Below, piece by piece: positions 47,595-57,943 of a stretch of DNA of 64,000 bases (the stretch's first letter is position 1; every line of letters starts with the position of its first letter). The notes under the pieces are model-generated. The model was given only the letters and a program-made list of their open reading frames with translations, searched no databases and was not told the DNA's origin. Made by a program: the position numbers and the translations under genes. The stretch comes from Klenkia terrae (lineage in GTDB: Bacteria > Actinomycetota > Actinomycetes > Mycobacteriales > Geodermatophilaceae): assembly GCF_900491935.1 (NCBI RefSeq), contig NZ_UEXK01000004.1, forward strand, positions 766,737 through 830,736. Reading direction: 5' to 3'.

Positions 47595-49676
47595 GTGACC
47601 GCCACCCCGGACCCGCTGCTCGCCCCCCGCCTGGACCTCGTCGAGGAGCTGCACGGGCACGTCGTCGCCGACCCCTACCGGTGGCTGGAGGACGCCGCCG
47701 ACCCGCGGACGACGGCCTGGGCGGCCGCGCAGGACGAGTACGCCGCCGCGCTGCTGGGCGCCCTCCCCGACCGGGAGTCCTTCGCGGCCCGGCTGGGCGA
47801 GCTGATGCGCTCGGGCTCGGTGGGCATCCCGGTCTGGCGGTCCGGGCGGGCCTTCTCCACCCGGCGCGACCCCGGCCAGGAGCACGCCGTGCTGCGGGTC
47901 CGGGACCTCGACGGCACCCAGCGGGTGCTGGTCGACCCGATGGCCCTGGACCCGGCGGGCACCACCACGCTCGACGCCTGGTCGCCGTCCTGGGAGGGCG
48001 ACCGGATCGCCTACCAGGTGTCGGTGGGCGGCGACGAGGAGTCCCAGCTGTTCGTGCTGGACGTGGCCACCGGCGAGCTGCTGGACGGCCCGGTCGACCG
48101 CTGCCGCTACTCCCCCGTCGCCTGGCTGCCCGGCGGCGACGAGCTGTACTACGTGCGCCGGCTGGCCCCCGACCAGGTCCCGGCCGGCGAGGAGCAGTTC
48201 CACCGGCGGGTGTTCCGGCACCGGGTCGGCGCCGACCCGGCCACCGACGTCCTGGTCCACGGCGACGGGCTGGACCCGACCAACTACTACGGCGTCCGGC
48301 TGTCCCGGGACGGCCGCTGGCTGGTCGTCTCGGCGTCGGCGGGCACCGCCCCCCGCGACGACGTCTGGCTGGCCGACCTGCACGGCGACGGCCGCCTGGC
48401 CCCGCTGCAGGTCGGGGTGGACGCGCAGACCAATGCCTGGGTGGCCCGCGACGGGCGGCTGTGGATCTCCACCGACCGGGACGCCCCGCGCGGCCTGGTC
48501 GCCGTCGCCGACCCGGCCGACCCGGCCACCTGGGACCCGGCCGCCTGGACGACGGTCGTGCCCGAGGCCGAGGGCGCGGTGCTGTCCGACCTCGCCCTGG
48601 TCGACGGCCCCGACGGGGACCTGCGACTGCTCGCCGTGCACGCCGTGGACGCCACCGACCGGCTCTCCGTGTGGGCGGCCGACGGCTCCGGCCGGCTGGC
48701 CGACGTGGCGGTGCCGCCGGGCAGCATCGCCGGGGTCAGCGCACCGCCCGAGGGCGGGACGACGGCCTGGGTCGGCTACACCGACCACGCGACGCCGCCG
48801 TCGGTGCTGCGGTGGGACGCCGGCGACCCCGGTGCGCTGACGCCGTGGGAGCAGGCACCGGTGGCCGGCGCCGTCCCCGACGTGGTGGTCACCGAGACCC
48901 ACGCCACCTCGGCCGACGGCACCGCCGTCCACCTGTTCGTGCTGTCCCTGGAGGGCGCGCCCAGCCGACCGCGGCCGACCGTGCTCTACGGCTACGGCGG
49001 GTTCAACGTCTCGCTGACCCCGGGCTACAGCGCGCAGGCGCTGGCCTGGGTCGCCGCGGGCGGGGTGTGGGCGGTGGCCAACCTGCGCGGCGGGTCCGAG
49101 CACGGCGAGGAGTGGCACCGCGCCGGCATGCGGGAGCACAAGCAGAACGTCTTCGACGACTTCGCCGCCGCCGGCGAGCACCTGGTCGCCGAGGGCTGGA
49201 CCACCCCGGCGCAGCTCGGGGTCTTCGGCGGCTCCAACGGCGGCCTGCTGGTCGGGGCCACCGCCACCCAGCGGCCCGACCTGGTGGCCGCCGTCGTGTG
49301 CAGCGCCCCGCTGCTGGACATGGTCCGGTACGAGCTGTTCGGGCTGGGCCGGACCTGGAACGACGAGTACGGCACGGCGGCGGACCCCGAGGAGCTGGGC
49401 TGGCTGCTGGGCTACTCGCCCTACCACCGCGTGGTGGAGGGCACGGCCTACCCGGCGGTGCTCTTCACGACCTTCGAGTCCGACACCCGGGTGGACCCGC
49501 TGCACGCGCGCAAGCTGGCCGCGGCGCTGCAGCACGCGACCTCCTCGGACGCCCCGGTGGTGCTGCGGCGCGAGCTGGCGGTGGGCCACGGCGCCCGCGC
49601 GGTGAGCCGTACGGTGGGGTTGGCCGCCGACCAGCTCGCCTTCCTGGCGGCCCGTACCGGGCTCACGGCCCGCTGA
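47595..49676 (+). CDS. Prolyl oligopeptidase family serine peptidase (S9)
   Basis: A 693-residue cytosolic peptidase. The N-terminal beta-propeller (about 10-400) begins [18 protein letters not shown]. The C-terminal alpha/beta hydrolase contains nucleophile Ser in [14 protein letters not shown], catalytic Asp in [13 protein letters not shown], and His in VGHGARA. It degrades short proline-containing peptides. GTG 47595 lies 7 bp after TACCGT (47583-47588), the spacing for a leaderless transcript. It is divergent from the HNH gene. Confidence 0.93.
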   Translation: MTATPDPLLAPRLDLVEELHGHVVADPYRWLEDAADPRTTAWAAAQDEYAAALLGALPDRESFAARLGELMRSGSVGIPVWRSGRAFSTRRDPGQEHAVLRVRDLDGTQRVLVDPMALDPAGTTTLDAWSPSWEGDRIAYQVSVGGDEESQLFVLDVATGELLDGPVDRCRYSPVAWLPGGDELYYVRRLAPDQVPAGEEQFHRRVFRHRVGADPATDVLVHGDGLDPTNYYGVRLSRDGRWLVVSASAGTAPRDDVWLADLHGDGRLAPLQVGVDAQTNAWVARDGRLWISTDRDAPRGLVAVADPADPATWDPAAWTTVVPEAEGAVLSDLALVDGPDGDLRLLAVHAVDATDRLSVWAADGSGRLADVAVPPGSIAGVSAPPEGGTTAWVGYTDHATPPSVLRWDAGDPGALTPWEQAPVAGAVPDVVVTETHATSADGTAVHLFVLSLEGAPSRPRPTVLYGYGGFNVSLTPGYSAQALAWVAAGGVWAVANLRGGSEHGEEWHRAGMREHKQNVFDDFAAAGEHLVAEGWTTPAQLGVFGGSNGGLLVGATATQRPDLVAAVVCSAPLLDMVRYELFGLGRTWNDEYGTAADPEELGWLLGYSPYHRVVEGTAYPAVLFTTFESDTRVDPLHARKLAAALQHATSSDAPVVLRRELAVGHGARAVSRTVGLAADQLAFLAARTGLTAR

Positions 49677-49777
49677 CCGTCGACCGGTCCCTCGGCGCCC
49701 CGCGCCGCACCGCCCTGCCGCAGCACGACCGCGTCGAGGCACTGGTTCCCACCATGATCGACATGGGAGACTCCTGA

Positions 49778-50776
49778 GTGATGACTTCTGCACTGTCCGT
49801 GACAGCCGCCGACGTGCCGAGCTGCGTGACCGCGGACTCGACGTCGCTGTGCGCGCGGGTCTACGAGTGGTTCGGCCTGGACTGGCTGGCCGACAACGCC
49901 CAGGCGTTCGTGGCCACCCCACTGCGGATCGTGCTGATCATCGTCGTCGCCGCCGTCGCCCGGGTGCTGATCAACCGCTCCATCCGCCGCCTGACCGAGC
50001 GCACCGCCAGCGGCCAGGTCCCGACGATCCTCAAGCCGCGCCGGACCAAGGGCGCCACCAACCACCAGCAGGTGGTCGAGCAGGTGGCCGCCCGTCGTAC
50101 GCAGCGCGCGGAGGCCATCGGCTCGGTGCTGCGCAGCTTCGCCTCGATCGTCGTGTTCTTCATCGCGGTGGTGCTGGTGCTCGGCGAGCTCGGCATCAAC
50201 CTGGCCCCGATCGTGGCGTCCGCCGGCGTCGTCGGGGTGGCCCTCGGCTTCGGCGCGCAGAACCTGATCAAGGACTTCATCGCCGGGATCGGCATCATCC
50301 TGGAGGACCAGTACGGCGTGGGCGACGTCGTCGACCTCGGTGAGGCCAGCGGCACGGTGGAGGCCGTCGGGCTGCGGATCACCCGGCTCCGCGACGTCAA
50401 CGGGGTGGTCTGGTACGCCCGCAACGGCGAGGTGCTGCGGGTGGGCAACAAGAGCCAGGGCTACGCCCAGGTGGTCATCGACATGCCGGTCGCGCACGAC
50501 ACCGACCTCGAGCGCTGCCGCACGGTGATGCAGGAGGTCGGGGATGCCGTCTACGCCGAGCCCGAGTGGGCCGAGGTGCTGCTCGGCGAGCCCGAGTCGC
50601 TGGGCGTGGAGGCCATCACCCCGCAGGCGATCGTGATGCGCCTGCAGGTGCGCACGACCAACGCCGACCAGTGGCGGGTCGGCCGGGAGCTGCGGATGCG
50701 GCTGCAGGAGCGGTTCGCCACCGAGGACATCCGGATCCCGGTCATGGTGACCCCGGCCGCGGTGGGGCCCAGCTGA
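49778..50776 (+). CDS. mscS: MscS-family mechanosensitive channel
   Basis: A 332-residue small-conductance mechanosensitive channel releasing solutes on hypo-osmotic shock. Two N-terminal helices are followed by pore helix TM3 (IVASAGVVGVALGFGAQNLI, with the Gly/Ala packing pattern), then the beta domain (FIAGIGIILEDQYGVGDVVD) and a cytoplasmic alpha/beta domain with RLQVRTTNADQWRVGRELR. GTG 49778 and ATG 49781 are both possible, with GGGAGA upstream. The MFS gene follows closely on the same strand. Confidence 0.93.
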   Translation: MMTSALSVTAADVPSCVTADSTSLCARVYEWFGLDWLADNAQAFVATPLRIVLIIVVAAVARVLINRSIRRLTERTASGQVPTILKPRRTKGATNHQQVVEQVAARRTQRAEAIGSVLRSFASIVVFFIAVVLVLGELGINLAPIVASAGVVGVALGFGAQNLIKDFIAGIGIILEDQYGVGDVVDLGEASGTVEAVGLRITRLRDVNGVVWYARNGEVLRVGNKSQGYAQVVIDMPVAHDTDLERCRTVMQEVGDAVYAEPEWAEVLLGEPESLGVEAITPQAIVMRLQVRTTNADQWRVGRELRMRLQERFATEDIRIPVMVTPAAVGPS

Positions 50777-50829
50777 GCCACCGGAGCCCCACCGAGACCG
50801 CCGCGGAGCGACCGGCCACCTTCCGCTCG

Positions 50830-52065
50830 GTGTTCGCGGTGGCCGAGTACCGGCCGCTGTTCGGCTCCTACGTGCTGGCCACGGTCGGCGATCAGCTGGC
50901 CCGCCTGGCGCTGACCGTGTTGGTCTTCCAGCGCACCGGCTCGCCGCTGCTCAGCGCCCTGACGTTCGCGATCAGCTACCTGCCCTGGGTGGTCGGCGGC
51001 CCGGTGCTGGCCGCGCTGGCCGACCGGCTCCCGCGGCAGCGGGTCATGGTGGTCAGCGACCTGGCCCGGGCTGCGCTCGTCGCGGCCATGGCCGTCCCCG
51101 GGATGCCGCTGCCGGCCCTGCTCGGGTTGCTGCTGCTCGTGTCGGTCGCCGCACCCCCCTACGAGGCGGCCCGCGCGGCGCTGGCCGCCGACGTCCTGAC
51201 CGGCGACCGGTACGCCGTCGCCACCTCGGTGACCGGCATCGTGCTCCAGCTCGCCCAGGTGGTCGGGTTCCTCCTGGGAGGGCTGCTGGTCACCGCGCTG
51301 CACCCCTCGGTCGGGCTGCTCCTCAACGCAGCCACCTTCGCCGTCTCGGGCGGGTGGCTGCTGGTGGGTCTGCGACCCCGGCCCGCGGCCCTGGTCGAGG
51401 CCGGCGCCGCGGTGCAGTCGGTGTGGCGGGACACGGCGGCCGGGCTGCGCCTCGTGCTGGGTGACCGGCGGTTGGCGGCGATCGTCGCCCTGCTGTGGAT
51501 CGGCGTCCTGCTGAACAACGCGCACGAGGGCATCGGGACGGGGCTGTCCGAGGAGCTCTCGGACAGCCAGGGCCTCGTCGGGGTGGTGCTCGCCGTCCAC
51601 CCGGCCGGCGCCGTCGTGGGCATGCTGCTGGTCGGCAGGTTCTGCCCGCCGCGGCTGCGCGACCGCCTCGTGGTGCCGCTGGTGCTGCTGTCCGTGGCCG
51701 CCACCGCCGTGGCCGGTCTCGCCGCGCGCATCCCGGACCGTGGCGTGGCCACGGTGGCCTTCGTGGCCGCGCTCGCCGTGGCCGGCTTCGCCACGGCCTG
51801 GACCGTCCCCCTCAACGTCGCCTTCGTGGCGGCGGTCCCGCCGGCGGCGCGGGGCCGGGCCATCGGCATCGCGATGGCGGGCATCTCCGCCGTCCAGGGG
51901 CTCGGCGCCCTGGCCGCGGGTGCCGCCGCCGACGTCGTCCCGGCCGGGACGGTGGTGCTCGTCACCGGGCTGGCCGGGTTGCCGCTGGTCGTCGTCCCGC
52001 TGCTCGCGCTGCTGCGCACCCGGGCGCCCGCCGGCCGCGCCGTTGCGGGACCATCGGGTACATGA
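50830..52065 (+). CDS. MFS-superfamily transporter
   Basis: About 411 residues with 12 hydrophobic segments. The motif after helix 2 is [19 protein letters not shown] and the first helix starts [20 protein letters not shown], typical of the EntS/macrolide-efflux (DHA3-like) group of MFS exporters. The substrate is unknown. The start is uncertain: GTG 50830 is the only in-frame GTG/ATG close to the domain, and a CTG start at 50772 would add about 19 residues. Its stop overlaps the glbO ATG (ATGA), so they are co-translated. Confidence 0.85.
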   Translation: MFAVAEYRPLFGSYVLATVGDQLARLALTVLVFQRTGSPLLSALTFAISYLPWVVGGPVLAALADRLPRQRVMVVSDLARAALVAAMAVPGMPLPALLGLLLLVSVAAPPYEAARAALAADVLTGDRYAVATSVTGIVLQLAQVVGFLLGGLLVTALHPSVGLLLNAATFAVSGGWLLVGLRPRPAALVEAGAAVQSVWRDTAAGLRLVLGDRRLAAIVALLWIGVLLNNAHEGIGTGLSEELSDSQGLVGVVLAVHPAGAVVGMLLVGRFCPPRLRDRLVVPLVLLSVAATAVAGLAARIPDRGVATVAFVAALAVAGFATAWTVPLNVAFVAAVPPAARGRAIGIAMAGISAVQGLGALAAGAAADVVPAGTVVLVTGLAGLPLVVVPLLALLRTRAPAGRAVAGPSGT

Positions 52066-52487
52066 GCGAGTCGAGCCGCCCGCTGCCCTCGGCACGCACG
52101 TTCTACGCCGAGGTCGGTGGCGAACCGGTCTTCCGCGCCCTGGTGGCGCACTTCTACGCCGGCGTCCGCAGCGACCCGGTGCTGGCCCCGCTGTACCCGC
52201 AGGACGACTGGGACGACGCCGAGGAGCGGCTGCGCGGCTTCCTCGAGCAGTACTGGGGCGGGCCCACCACCTACTCCCAGCAGCGCGGGCACCCGCGGCT
52301 GCGGATGCGGCACGCCCCGTTCGCCATCGGCGGCCGGGAGCGGGACGCCTGGCTGCACCACATGCGTGCCGCTGTCGACTCGCTGGCCCTGCCGGCCGAG
52401 CAGGACGCCACGCTGTGGGGCTACCTGGAGATGGCCGCCCGCAGCATGCAGAACCGGTGGGACGAACCCACCGACCTCGCACCCTGA
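52062..52487 (+). CDS. glbO: Group II truncated haemoglobin
   Basis: A 141-residue TrHbO-type globin binding O2/NO. Seen: [20 protein letters not shown] with B10 Tyr, [17 protein letters not shown], the proximal His in [10 protein letters not shown], the G8 Trp region ([11 protein letters not shown]) and terminal NRWDEP. Group II globins are linked to respiratory oxygen or NO chemistry. It overlaps the MFS stop by 4 bp. Position after the HNH gene matches mycobacterial order. Confidence 0.95.
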   Translation: MSESSRPLPSARTFYAEVGGEPVFRALVAHFYAGVRSDPVLAPLYPQDDWDDAEERLRGFLEQYWGGPTTYSQQRGHPRLRMRHAPFAIGGRERDAWLHHMRAAVDSLALPAEQDATLWGYLEMAARSMQNRWDEPTDLAP

Positions 52488-52512
52488 CCCACCGACTCCC
52501 CGGAGCGCCCGC

Positions 52513-54090
52513 GTGACCACCACCCCGCCCGCGCCGCCGACCACCGACTGGTGGCGGGACGCGGTCTTCTACCAGGTCTACATCCGGTCCTTCGCCGACG
52601 GCGGGGACGACGGCGTCGGCGACCTCGCCGGTCTGCGCGACCGCCTGCCGCAGCTGGCCGAGCTCGGCGTCGACGCGCTGTGGATCAACCCCTTCTACCC
52701 CTCGCCGATGGCCGACCACGGCTACGACGTTGCCGACCCCCGCGACGTGGAGCCGGTCTTCGGCGACCTCGCGGATTTCGACGCGGTGCTGGCGCAGGCG
52801 CACGACCTGGGCATCCGGGTGACCATCGACCTGGTGCCCAACCACACCTCGGACCAGCGCGACTGGTTCGTCGCCGCCCTGGCCGCCGGCCCCGGGTCCC
52901 CGGAGCGGGCGCGCTACGTCTTCCGCGACGGGCAGGGCCCCGACGGCGCCACCCCGCCGAACAACTGGCCGTCGATCTTCGGCGGCCCGGCGTGGACCCG
53001 GGTGCCCGACGGCCAGTGGTACCTGCACCTGTTCGCGCCCGAGCAGCCCGACCTGGACTTCACCCACCCCGAGGTGCTGGCCGACCTGGAGCAGACGCTG
53101 CGGTTCTGGCTGAACCGCGGGGTCGACGGTTTCCGGATCGACGTCGCGCACGGGATGGCCAAGGCGCCCGGGCTGCCCGACGTCGCCTTCGACTCCGACA
53201 CCGGGCTGTTCGACGACCACGGGCCCGACGACCCCCGGCTGGACCAGGACGGCGTGCACGACATCCACCGCCTGGTCCGCCGGGTGGTCGACGGCTACCC
53301 CGGCGCGATGACCGTCGGCGAGGTGTGGGTGTCCAGCGAGGAGCGGCTGGCCCGCTACCTCCGCCCGGACGAGCTGCACTCGGCGTTCAACTTCCGGCTG
53401 CTCACCGCCGACTGGACGACGACCGACCTGCGCGCCGCCGTCGTGGACTCCCTGGCCGCGGTGGCCACCACGCCGGCGCCGGCGTGCTGGGTGCTGTCCA
53501 ACCACGACCGGCCCCGGCACGTCACCCGCTACGGCGGCGGGGAGATCGGCACCCGGCGGGCCCGGGCAGCGGCCCTGCTGCAGCTGGCGCTGCCCGGCAT
53601 GGCGTTCGTCTACAACGGCGACGAGGTCGGCATGCCCGACGTCGACCTGCCCGACGAGGCGCTGACCGACCCGGTCTGGTTCCGCTCGGGCGGGACCGAC
53701 CGGGGGCGTGATGCCTGCCGCATCCCGCTGCCCTGGAGCGGCCAGGAGCCGCCCTACGGTTTCAGCCACGGCACCCAGACGTGGCTGCCCATGCCGGCCG
53801 GGTGGGCCGGGCTGACCGTCGAGGCCCAGGCCGGGGACCCCGACTCGATGCTGTCGCTGTACCGACGTGCGCTCGCTCTGCGCCGGGAGGTCACCGGCGA
53901 GCTGACCTGGGACGAGGCCCCGGAGGACTGCCTGGCGTTCCGCCGGGACCTGGGCGACCGGCAGCTGCTGGTGCTGGTCAACCTGGGCGGGGAGCCGGTG
54001 CGGGTGCCGGCGGGCGAGGTCCTGCTGGTCAGCGCCGAGCTCGCCGAGGGCGCCCTGCCGGTCGATGCCGCGGTGTGGCTGGCCGTCTGA
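52513..54090 (+). CDS. aglA: GH13 alpha-glucosidase
   Basis: A 525-residue alpha-amylase-family enzyme of the oligo-1,6-glucosidase/alpha-glucosidase type. Conserved regions are I: DLVPNHTS, II: GFRIDVAHG (nucleophile Asp), III: TVGEVWV (acid/base Glu), IV: VLSNHDRPR (second Asp). The N-terminus WWRDAVFYQVYIRSFADGGDDG is family-typical. It hydrolyses terminal alpha-1,4 or 1,6 glucosyl residues of maltodextrins or trehalose-derived sugars; exact specificity cannot be read from the sequence. GTG 52513 lies 25 bp after glbO. Confidence 0.93.
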   Translation: MTTTPPAPPTTDWWRDAVFYQVYIRSFADGGDDGVGDLAGLRDRLPQLAELGVDALWINPFYPSPMADHGYDVADPRDVEPVFGDLADFDAVLAQAHDLGIRVTIDLVPNHTSDQRDWFVAALAAGPGSPERARYVFRDGQGPDGATPPNNWPSIFGGPAWTRVPDGQWYLHLFAPEQPDLDFTHPEVLADLEQTLRFWLNRGVDGFRIDVAHGMAKAPGLPDVAFDSDTGLFDDHGPDDPRLDQDGVHDIHRLVRRVVDGYPGAMTVGEVWVSSEERLARYLRPDELHSAFNFRLLTADWTTTDLRAAVVDSLAAVATTPAPACWVLSNHDRPRHVTRYGGGEIGTRRARAAALLQLALPGMAFVYNGDEVGMPDVDLPDEALTDPVWFRSGGTDRGRDACRIPLPWSGQEPPYGFSHGTQTWLPMPAGWAGLTVEAQAGDPDSMLSLYRRALALRREVTGELTWDEAPEDCLAFRRDLGDRQLLVLVNLGGEPVRVPAGEVLLVSAELAEGALPVDAAVWLAV

Positions 54091-54202
54091 TCCCGGGAGG
54101 CGCGCCCGCCGTCCGCGGGTAGTCTCCATCTGACCACTCACCGTCACGGGGACGACGTCGGGAACCCTCCGGGGCGGCCCGGCACGGGAGGCCAGAGCAC
54201 TG

Positions 54203-55735
54203 ATGTCCGTGCTGCAGGTGGACGGTCTCGCGAAGGCCTTCGAGGGTCGGCGGGTGCTGCGCGACGTGTCGTTCAGCGTCGACGCCGGCGAGGTCGTCGG
54301 GTTGGTCGGCGCGAACGGTGCCGGCAAGTCGACGCTGGGCGACGTCGTCGCGGGCATCTACGCCCCGGACGCCGGGCGGATGACCGTGCAGGGCCACGCC
54401 TACGCGCCGCTGTCGGCCGAGGACGCCCGGCACCTCGGGGTCGGGGTGGTCGAGCAGCTCATCCGGATCGACCCCCGGTTGACCGTGGCCCGGGCCGTCC
54501 TGCGCGGCACCCCGCTGGCCGACGCACCCGAGGCCCGGGTCCGTGCGCGGGCCCGGGCGGTGCTGGCCGAGATCGGGCTCGACCTGGACCCCGACGCACT
54601 CGTGGCCGACATCCCGCGGTTCGTGCACGGTCTCGTCGAGGCCGCCCGGGTGCTCGCCGAGGACACCAAGCTGATCGTGATGGACGAGGTGTCGGCGTCG
54701 CTGACCCCCGCCGAGGTCGCGGGCCTGCACGCGGTCGCCCGCCGGCTGCGCAGCGAGGGCCGCGGCGTCCTCTACATCAGCCACCGGCTGCCGGAGATGC
54801 TCGAGGTGGTCGACCGGGTGCTCGTGCTGCGGGACGGCCGGATCGCCCTGGACGCCCCCGCGTCCGAGCTCGACCCGGCCCGGCTGGTGGTGGCGACGCT
54901 GGACGGCGCCCTGCCCCGGTCCACCGCGTCCGCACCGCCCGTGCGGATCCCGGTGGCCCGCACCGCCCCCGACGACGTCCCGGTCACCACGACCCGCCCG
55001 CAGCCCTCGGCCGACGTCGCCCTGGAGGTGCGCAACCTGCGCGTCCCCGGCGCGACCACCGGTGTGGACCTGCGCGTGCGGCGCGGAGAGGTGCTGGGGC
55101 TGACCGGGCGCCGGCGCTCGGGCCTGCGCGAGATCGCCGGTGCCCTGACCGGGGAGATCCCGGCGCAGTGCGACGCCGTCACCCTGCACGGGGAGGACCG
55201 CCCGGTGCCGTCCTCGACCGGCTCGGCCGCGCTGCGGCTGGACGCCTACCGGCCCGACGACGACGCCTACGGGGTCGACCCGGGCGCCACCATCGCCCGC
55301 ACGCTGACCGACGAGGAGTGGGGCCGGCCCTCCGACCTCCGCTCGGAGATCGCCAGCCTGCGCGGGGTGATCGACACCGTGCACCGGATGAACGTGGCGA
55401 CGCTGAGCATCAAGACCGTCTTCGGTGCGCTGTCCGGCGGCGACCAGCACAAGCTGGCCCTGGCCCGGTGGCTGGCCGCGCACCCCAGCGACGTGGTCGT
55501 GGTGCACGAACCCACCCGCGGCCTGGACGCCCGGTCCCGGCGCGAGGTCCGCACCCTGCTGGACGAGGCGACGGCGCACGGCCGCTCGGTGGTCGTCGTG
55601 TCGGTCGACCCCGACGAGCTGACCGAGTGCTGCGACCGCATCGGCGTGGTCACCGACGGCCGGGTGGACGAGTGGCTGGACACCCACGAGATGTCCGCGG
55701 TCGACGTCCGCGCCCGCATCCTCGCCGCCGCCTGA
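54203..55735 (+). CDS. Sugar-type ABC ATPase with two ABC domains, second one degenerate
   Basis: A 510-residue RbsA/MglA-like fusion of two ATPase domains. Domain 1 has Walker A GANGAGKST, Walker B KLIVMDEVSASL and SHR in YISHRLPEM, but a degraded signature (IPRFVHGLVEAAR). Domain 2 lacks a Walker A Lys (LTGRRRSGLREIAGAL) yet keeps signature LSGGDQHKLALARWL and Walker B VVVVHEPTRGLD. ATP would thus bind in one canonical site, as in some sugar importers. No permease or binding-protein gene is adjacent, so it is an orphan. ATG 54203 is preceded by GGGAGG. Confidence 0.85.
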   Translation: MSVLQVDGLAKAFEGRRVLRDVSFSVDAGEVVGLVGANGAGKSTLGDVVAGIYAPDAGRMTVQGHAYAPLSAEDARHLGVGVVEQLIRIDPRLTVARAVLRGTPLADAPEARVRARARAVLAEIGLDLDPDALVADIPRFVHGLVEAARVLAEDTKLIVMDEVSASLTPAEVAGLHAVARRLRSEGRGVLYISHRLPEMLEVVDRVLVLRDGRIALDAPASELDPARLVVATLDGALPRSTASAPPVRIPVARTAPDDVPVTTTRPQPSADVALEVRNLRVPGATTGVDLRVRRGEVLGLTGRRRSGLREIAGALTGEIPAQCDAVTLHGEDRPVPSSTGSAALRLDAYRPDDDAYGVDPGATIARTLTDEEWGRPSDLRSEIASLRGVIDTVHRMNVATLSIKTVFGALSGGDQHKLALARWLAAHPSDVVVVHEPTRGLDARSRREVRTLLDEATAHGRSVVVVSVDPDELTECCDRIGVVTDGRVDEWLDTHEMSAVDVRARILAAA

Positions 55736-55755
55736 GCCCTCCCGGCCCCTCAGCT

Positions 55756-55840
55756 TCGATCAGGGGGGGTGCACGGAAGTCCGTCCTCCTGCACCAGATC
55801 TGGTGCAGGAGGACGGACGTCGCGGCACTCCCCTGATCGA
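55756..55840. terminator. Large nested palindrome between convergent genes
   Basis: The inner perfect palindrome (20-bp arms at 55779-55798 and 55799-55818, centre AGATCT) is flanked by outer arms TCGATCAGGGG (55756-55766) and CCCCTGATCGA (55830-55840). It lies between the ABC ATPase stop and the roadblock stop, so probably acts as a bidirectional terminator. Size and perfection suggest a repeat-type element as well. Confidence 0.75.
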
Positions 55841-55862
55841 CGCTGCGCCAGGGGGCGGCGGG

Positions 55863-56231
55863 TCAGACGCTGACGGTGCCGGCGACCGAGCGGAGCTTGT
55901 GGCGGGCCAGGGCCAGGTTCGCCGTGCTGCGGTTGAGCACCAGGTAGATGAGCAGCCCGGTGTTGCCGGAGCCCTTGAGCACGTTGATCAGGTGGTACTG
56001 GCCCTTGAGCGTGATGAGGATGTCCTCGATCTCGTCGTCCAGCTCGAGGTCGTTGATCGTGCGGAGCTTGGCCCGCACGACGTTGGAGTTGCCGGCCGCG
56101 GCGACGTTGAGGTCGAAGCCGGGGCTGCCGCCGGCCGCGAGGGCCATGCCGCTGTCGATGTCGACGATCGCGGCACCGTTGGCACCCTCGATCTCCAGCA
56201 GTGAGGCGATGACGCTGTCGAGCTGAGCCAT
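55863..56231 (-). CDS. Roadblock/LC7-domain protein
   Basis: A 122-residue roadblock/LC7 (MglB-like) protein, a family that modulates small Ras-like GTPases in bacteria: MAQLDSVIASLLEIEG, AAIVDIDSGMALAAGGSPG, and a second half VLKGSGNTGLLIYLVLNR. I use ATG 56231 with AGGAG 8 bp upstream. The same frame is open to ATG 56474 and would add a Pro-rich 81-residue extension (ASGRWSSWWQRLLSAPAEPE...). No GTPase or sensor gene of the usual cluster is adjacent. Confidence 0.82.
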   Translation of the reverse strand: MAQLDSVIASLLEIEGANGAAIVDIDSGMALAAGGSPGFDLNVAAAGNSNVVRAKLRTINDLELDDEIEDILITLKGQYHLINVLKGSGNTGLLIYLVLNRSTANLALARHKLRSVAGTVSV

Positions 56232-56645
56232 GGGTGGAACTCCTGTCGTGTCTGCGGGGGGTGGTGCGGTCGTGTCACCGCCGTGCGGTGGTGCACCGCG
56301 GGGGGCGGCCGGGGATGCGCTCCTCGGCGTCGGGACGGCGTCCTGCGGTGCCGGTCTCTCCTCCGGCTCCGGGCCCAGGGCCGTGTCGCCCGGTGGGGGG
56401 CGGACCACGCGCTCGGGCTCCGCGGGTGCCGACAGCAGGCGCTGCCACCACGAGGACCACCTTCCGGATGCCATTCCTTCGCCGTTTCGTCGCGGACCCC
56501 GTGCCCCCAGCCAACCTCACCCTCAGCAGCCGGGCAACCCGGCTCCGTCACTGCAGCTCAGCCGTCCGCCAGGCCCCCCGCCCGGCCGCCGGGCACCCAC
56601 CGGATACCTTCCGCGGTCGACACCCCGTGCCTGCCGGAGGACCCC

Positions 56646-57212
56646 ATGAAGACCCGCGACCTGGCCTACGTCGCCCTGTTCGCCGCCCTCACCGCGGCGC
56701 TCGGGCTGCTGCCGGCGATCCCGGTGGCCGCGCTCCCCGTCCCCATCACCGCCCAGACGCTCGGCGTGATGCTGGCCGGGGCCGTGCTGGGCGCCAAGCG
56801 CGGGTTCCTGGCCCTGCTGCTGTTCCTGGTGCTGGTCGCCGTCGGGCTGCCGGTGCTGTCGGGCGGGCGCGGCGGGCTGTCGGTCTTCGTCGGCCCCAGC
56901 GCCGGGTTCCTCTACTCGTGGCCGGTCGCGGCCTTCGTCACCGGCCTGCTGGTCGAGCTGCTCTGGCGACGGCTGAACGTGGCCACCGCCCTGCTGGCCA
57001 CGGTGGTCGGGGGCATCGGGGTGGTCTACGCGATCGGCATCCCGTTCATCAGCCTGTACGCCGACACCTCGCTGGCCGCGGCGGCCACCGGCAGCCTGGT
57101 GTTCGTGCCCGGCGACCTGGTGAAGGCCGTGGTCGCGGCGGTGCTCGCGGTGGCCGTGCGGCGCGCCTACCCGGTGATCGAGCGGCCCCGGCGGGCAGCC
57201 GCGACCCCGTGA
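56646..57212 (+). CDS. bioY: Biotin-specific ECF transporter S component
   Basis: A 188-residue BioY membrane protein capturing biotin. Six helices, with ALPVPITAQTLGVMLAGAVLG and FLALLLFLVLVAVGLPVLSGGRGGL, both family signatures. It is followed by ATPase and transmembrane partner genes with 4-bp overlaps, so the complete bioYMN transporter is encoded. ATG 56646 has GGAGGA upstream. No BirA/BioR operator was recognised. Confidence 0.94.
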   Translation: MKTRDLAYVALFAALTAALGLLPAIPVAALPVPITAQTLGVMLAGAVLGAKRGFLALLLFLVLVAVGLPVLSGGRGGLSVFVGPSAGFLYSWPVAAFVTGLLVELLWRRLNVATALLATVVGGIGVVYAIGIPFISLYADTSLAAAATGSLVFVPGDLVKAVVAAVLAVAVRRAYPVIERPRRAAATP

Positions 57213-57943
57213 GGCTGCGGCGCGGGCCCGCTGCCGCGGCCGCGGTGGCCGACCCGTCCCGCGGCATCGAGCTCCAGGGGGTCGGCCACACCTACGGCGA
57301 GCGGACCGTGCTCACCGGCCTGGACCTGCGGCTCACCGAGCAGCGGATCGGGGTGGTGGGGACCAACGGGTCGGGCAAGTCGACGTTCGCCCGGCTGCTC
57401 AACGGCCTGGTCGTCCCCGCCGTCGGCAGCGTGCTGGTCGACGGGCTGGACACCGCGACCGCGGCCCGCGAGGTGCGCCGGCGGGTCGGCTTCGTCTTCC
57501 AGGACCCCGACGCCCAGATCGTGCACCCCACGGTCGCCGAGGACGTCGGGTACGGGCTGGAGAACCAGGGCGTGCCCGCGGCCGAGCGCGCCGAGCGGGT
57601 GGCCGAGGTGCTGGACCGCTACGGGCTGGCCGGGCACGCCGACCACCCGGCCCACCTGCTGTCCGGCGGGCAGAAGCAGCTGCTGGCGATCGCCGGCGTG
57701 CTGGTCATGCGGCCGGCCCGGATCGTATTCGACGAGCCGACCACGCTGCTGGACCTGGTGAACACCCGCCGGATCGCCCGGCTGGTCGAGGGCCTGGAGC
57801 AGGCGGTCGTCGTGGTCACCCACGACCTGGCCCTGCTGGACGGGTTCGACCGCGTCCTCGTCGTCGACGGCGGTCGGGTGGTCGCCGACGACCGGCCCGC
57901 ACCGGCGGTGGCGGCCTACCGCGCGCTGGTGGCCGACCGGTGA
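57209..57943 (+). CDS. bioM: ECF transporter ATPase subunit
   Basis: A 244-residue ABC ATPase with Walker A GTNGSGKST, Q-loop FVFQDPDAQIVHPTV (the Q-helix typical of ECF ATPases), signature LLSGGQKQLLAIAG, Walker B ARIVFDEPTTLLD and H-loop VVVTHD. It drives biotin uptake with BioN and BioY. The GTG start lies in the bioY stop. A short Arg/Ala N-terminal extension precedes the domain. Confidence 0.94.
   Translation: MRLRRGPAAAAAVADPSRGIELQGVGHTYGERTVLTGLDLRLTEQRIGVVGTNGSGKSTFARLLNGLVVPAVGSVLVDGLDTATAAREVRRRVGFVFQDPDAQIVHPTVAEDVGYGLENQGVPAAERAERVAEVLDRYGLAGHADHPAHLLSGGQKQLLAIAGVLVMRPARIVFDEPTTLLDLVNTRRIARLVEGLEQAVVVVTHDLALLDGFDRVLVVDGGRVVADDRPAPAVAAYRALVADR

Noticed and set aside
50551-54357. 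Very long minus-strand open frame (over 1,200 codons)
   Set aside because: It spans the reverse complement of mscS, MFS, glbO and GH13 genes, all with recognisable motifs. Stop-free antisense frames are common in DNA this GC-rich.
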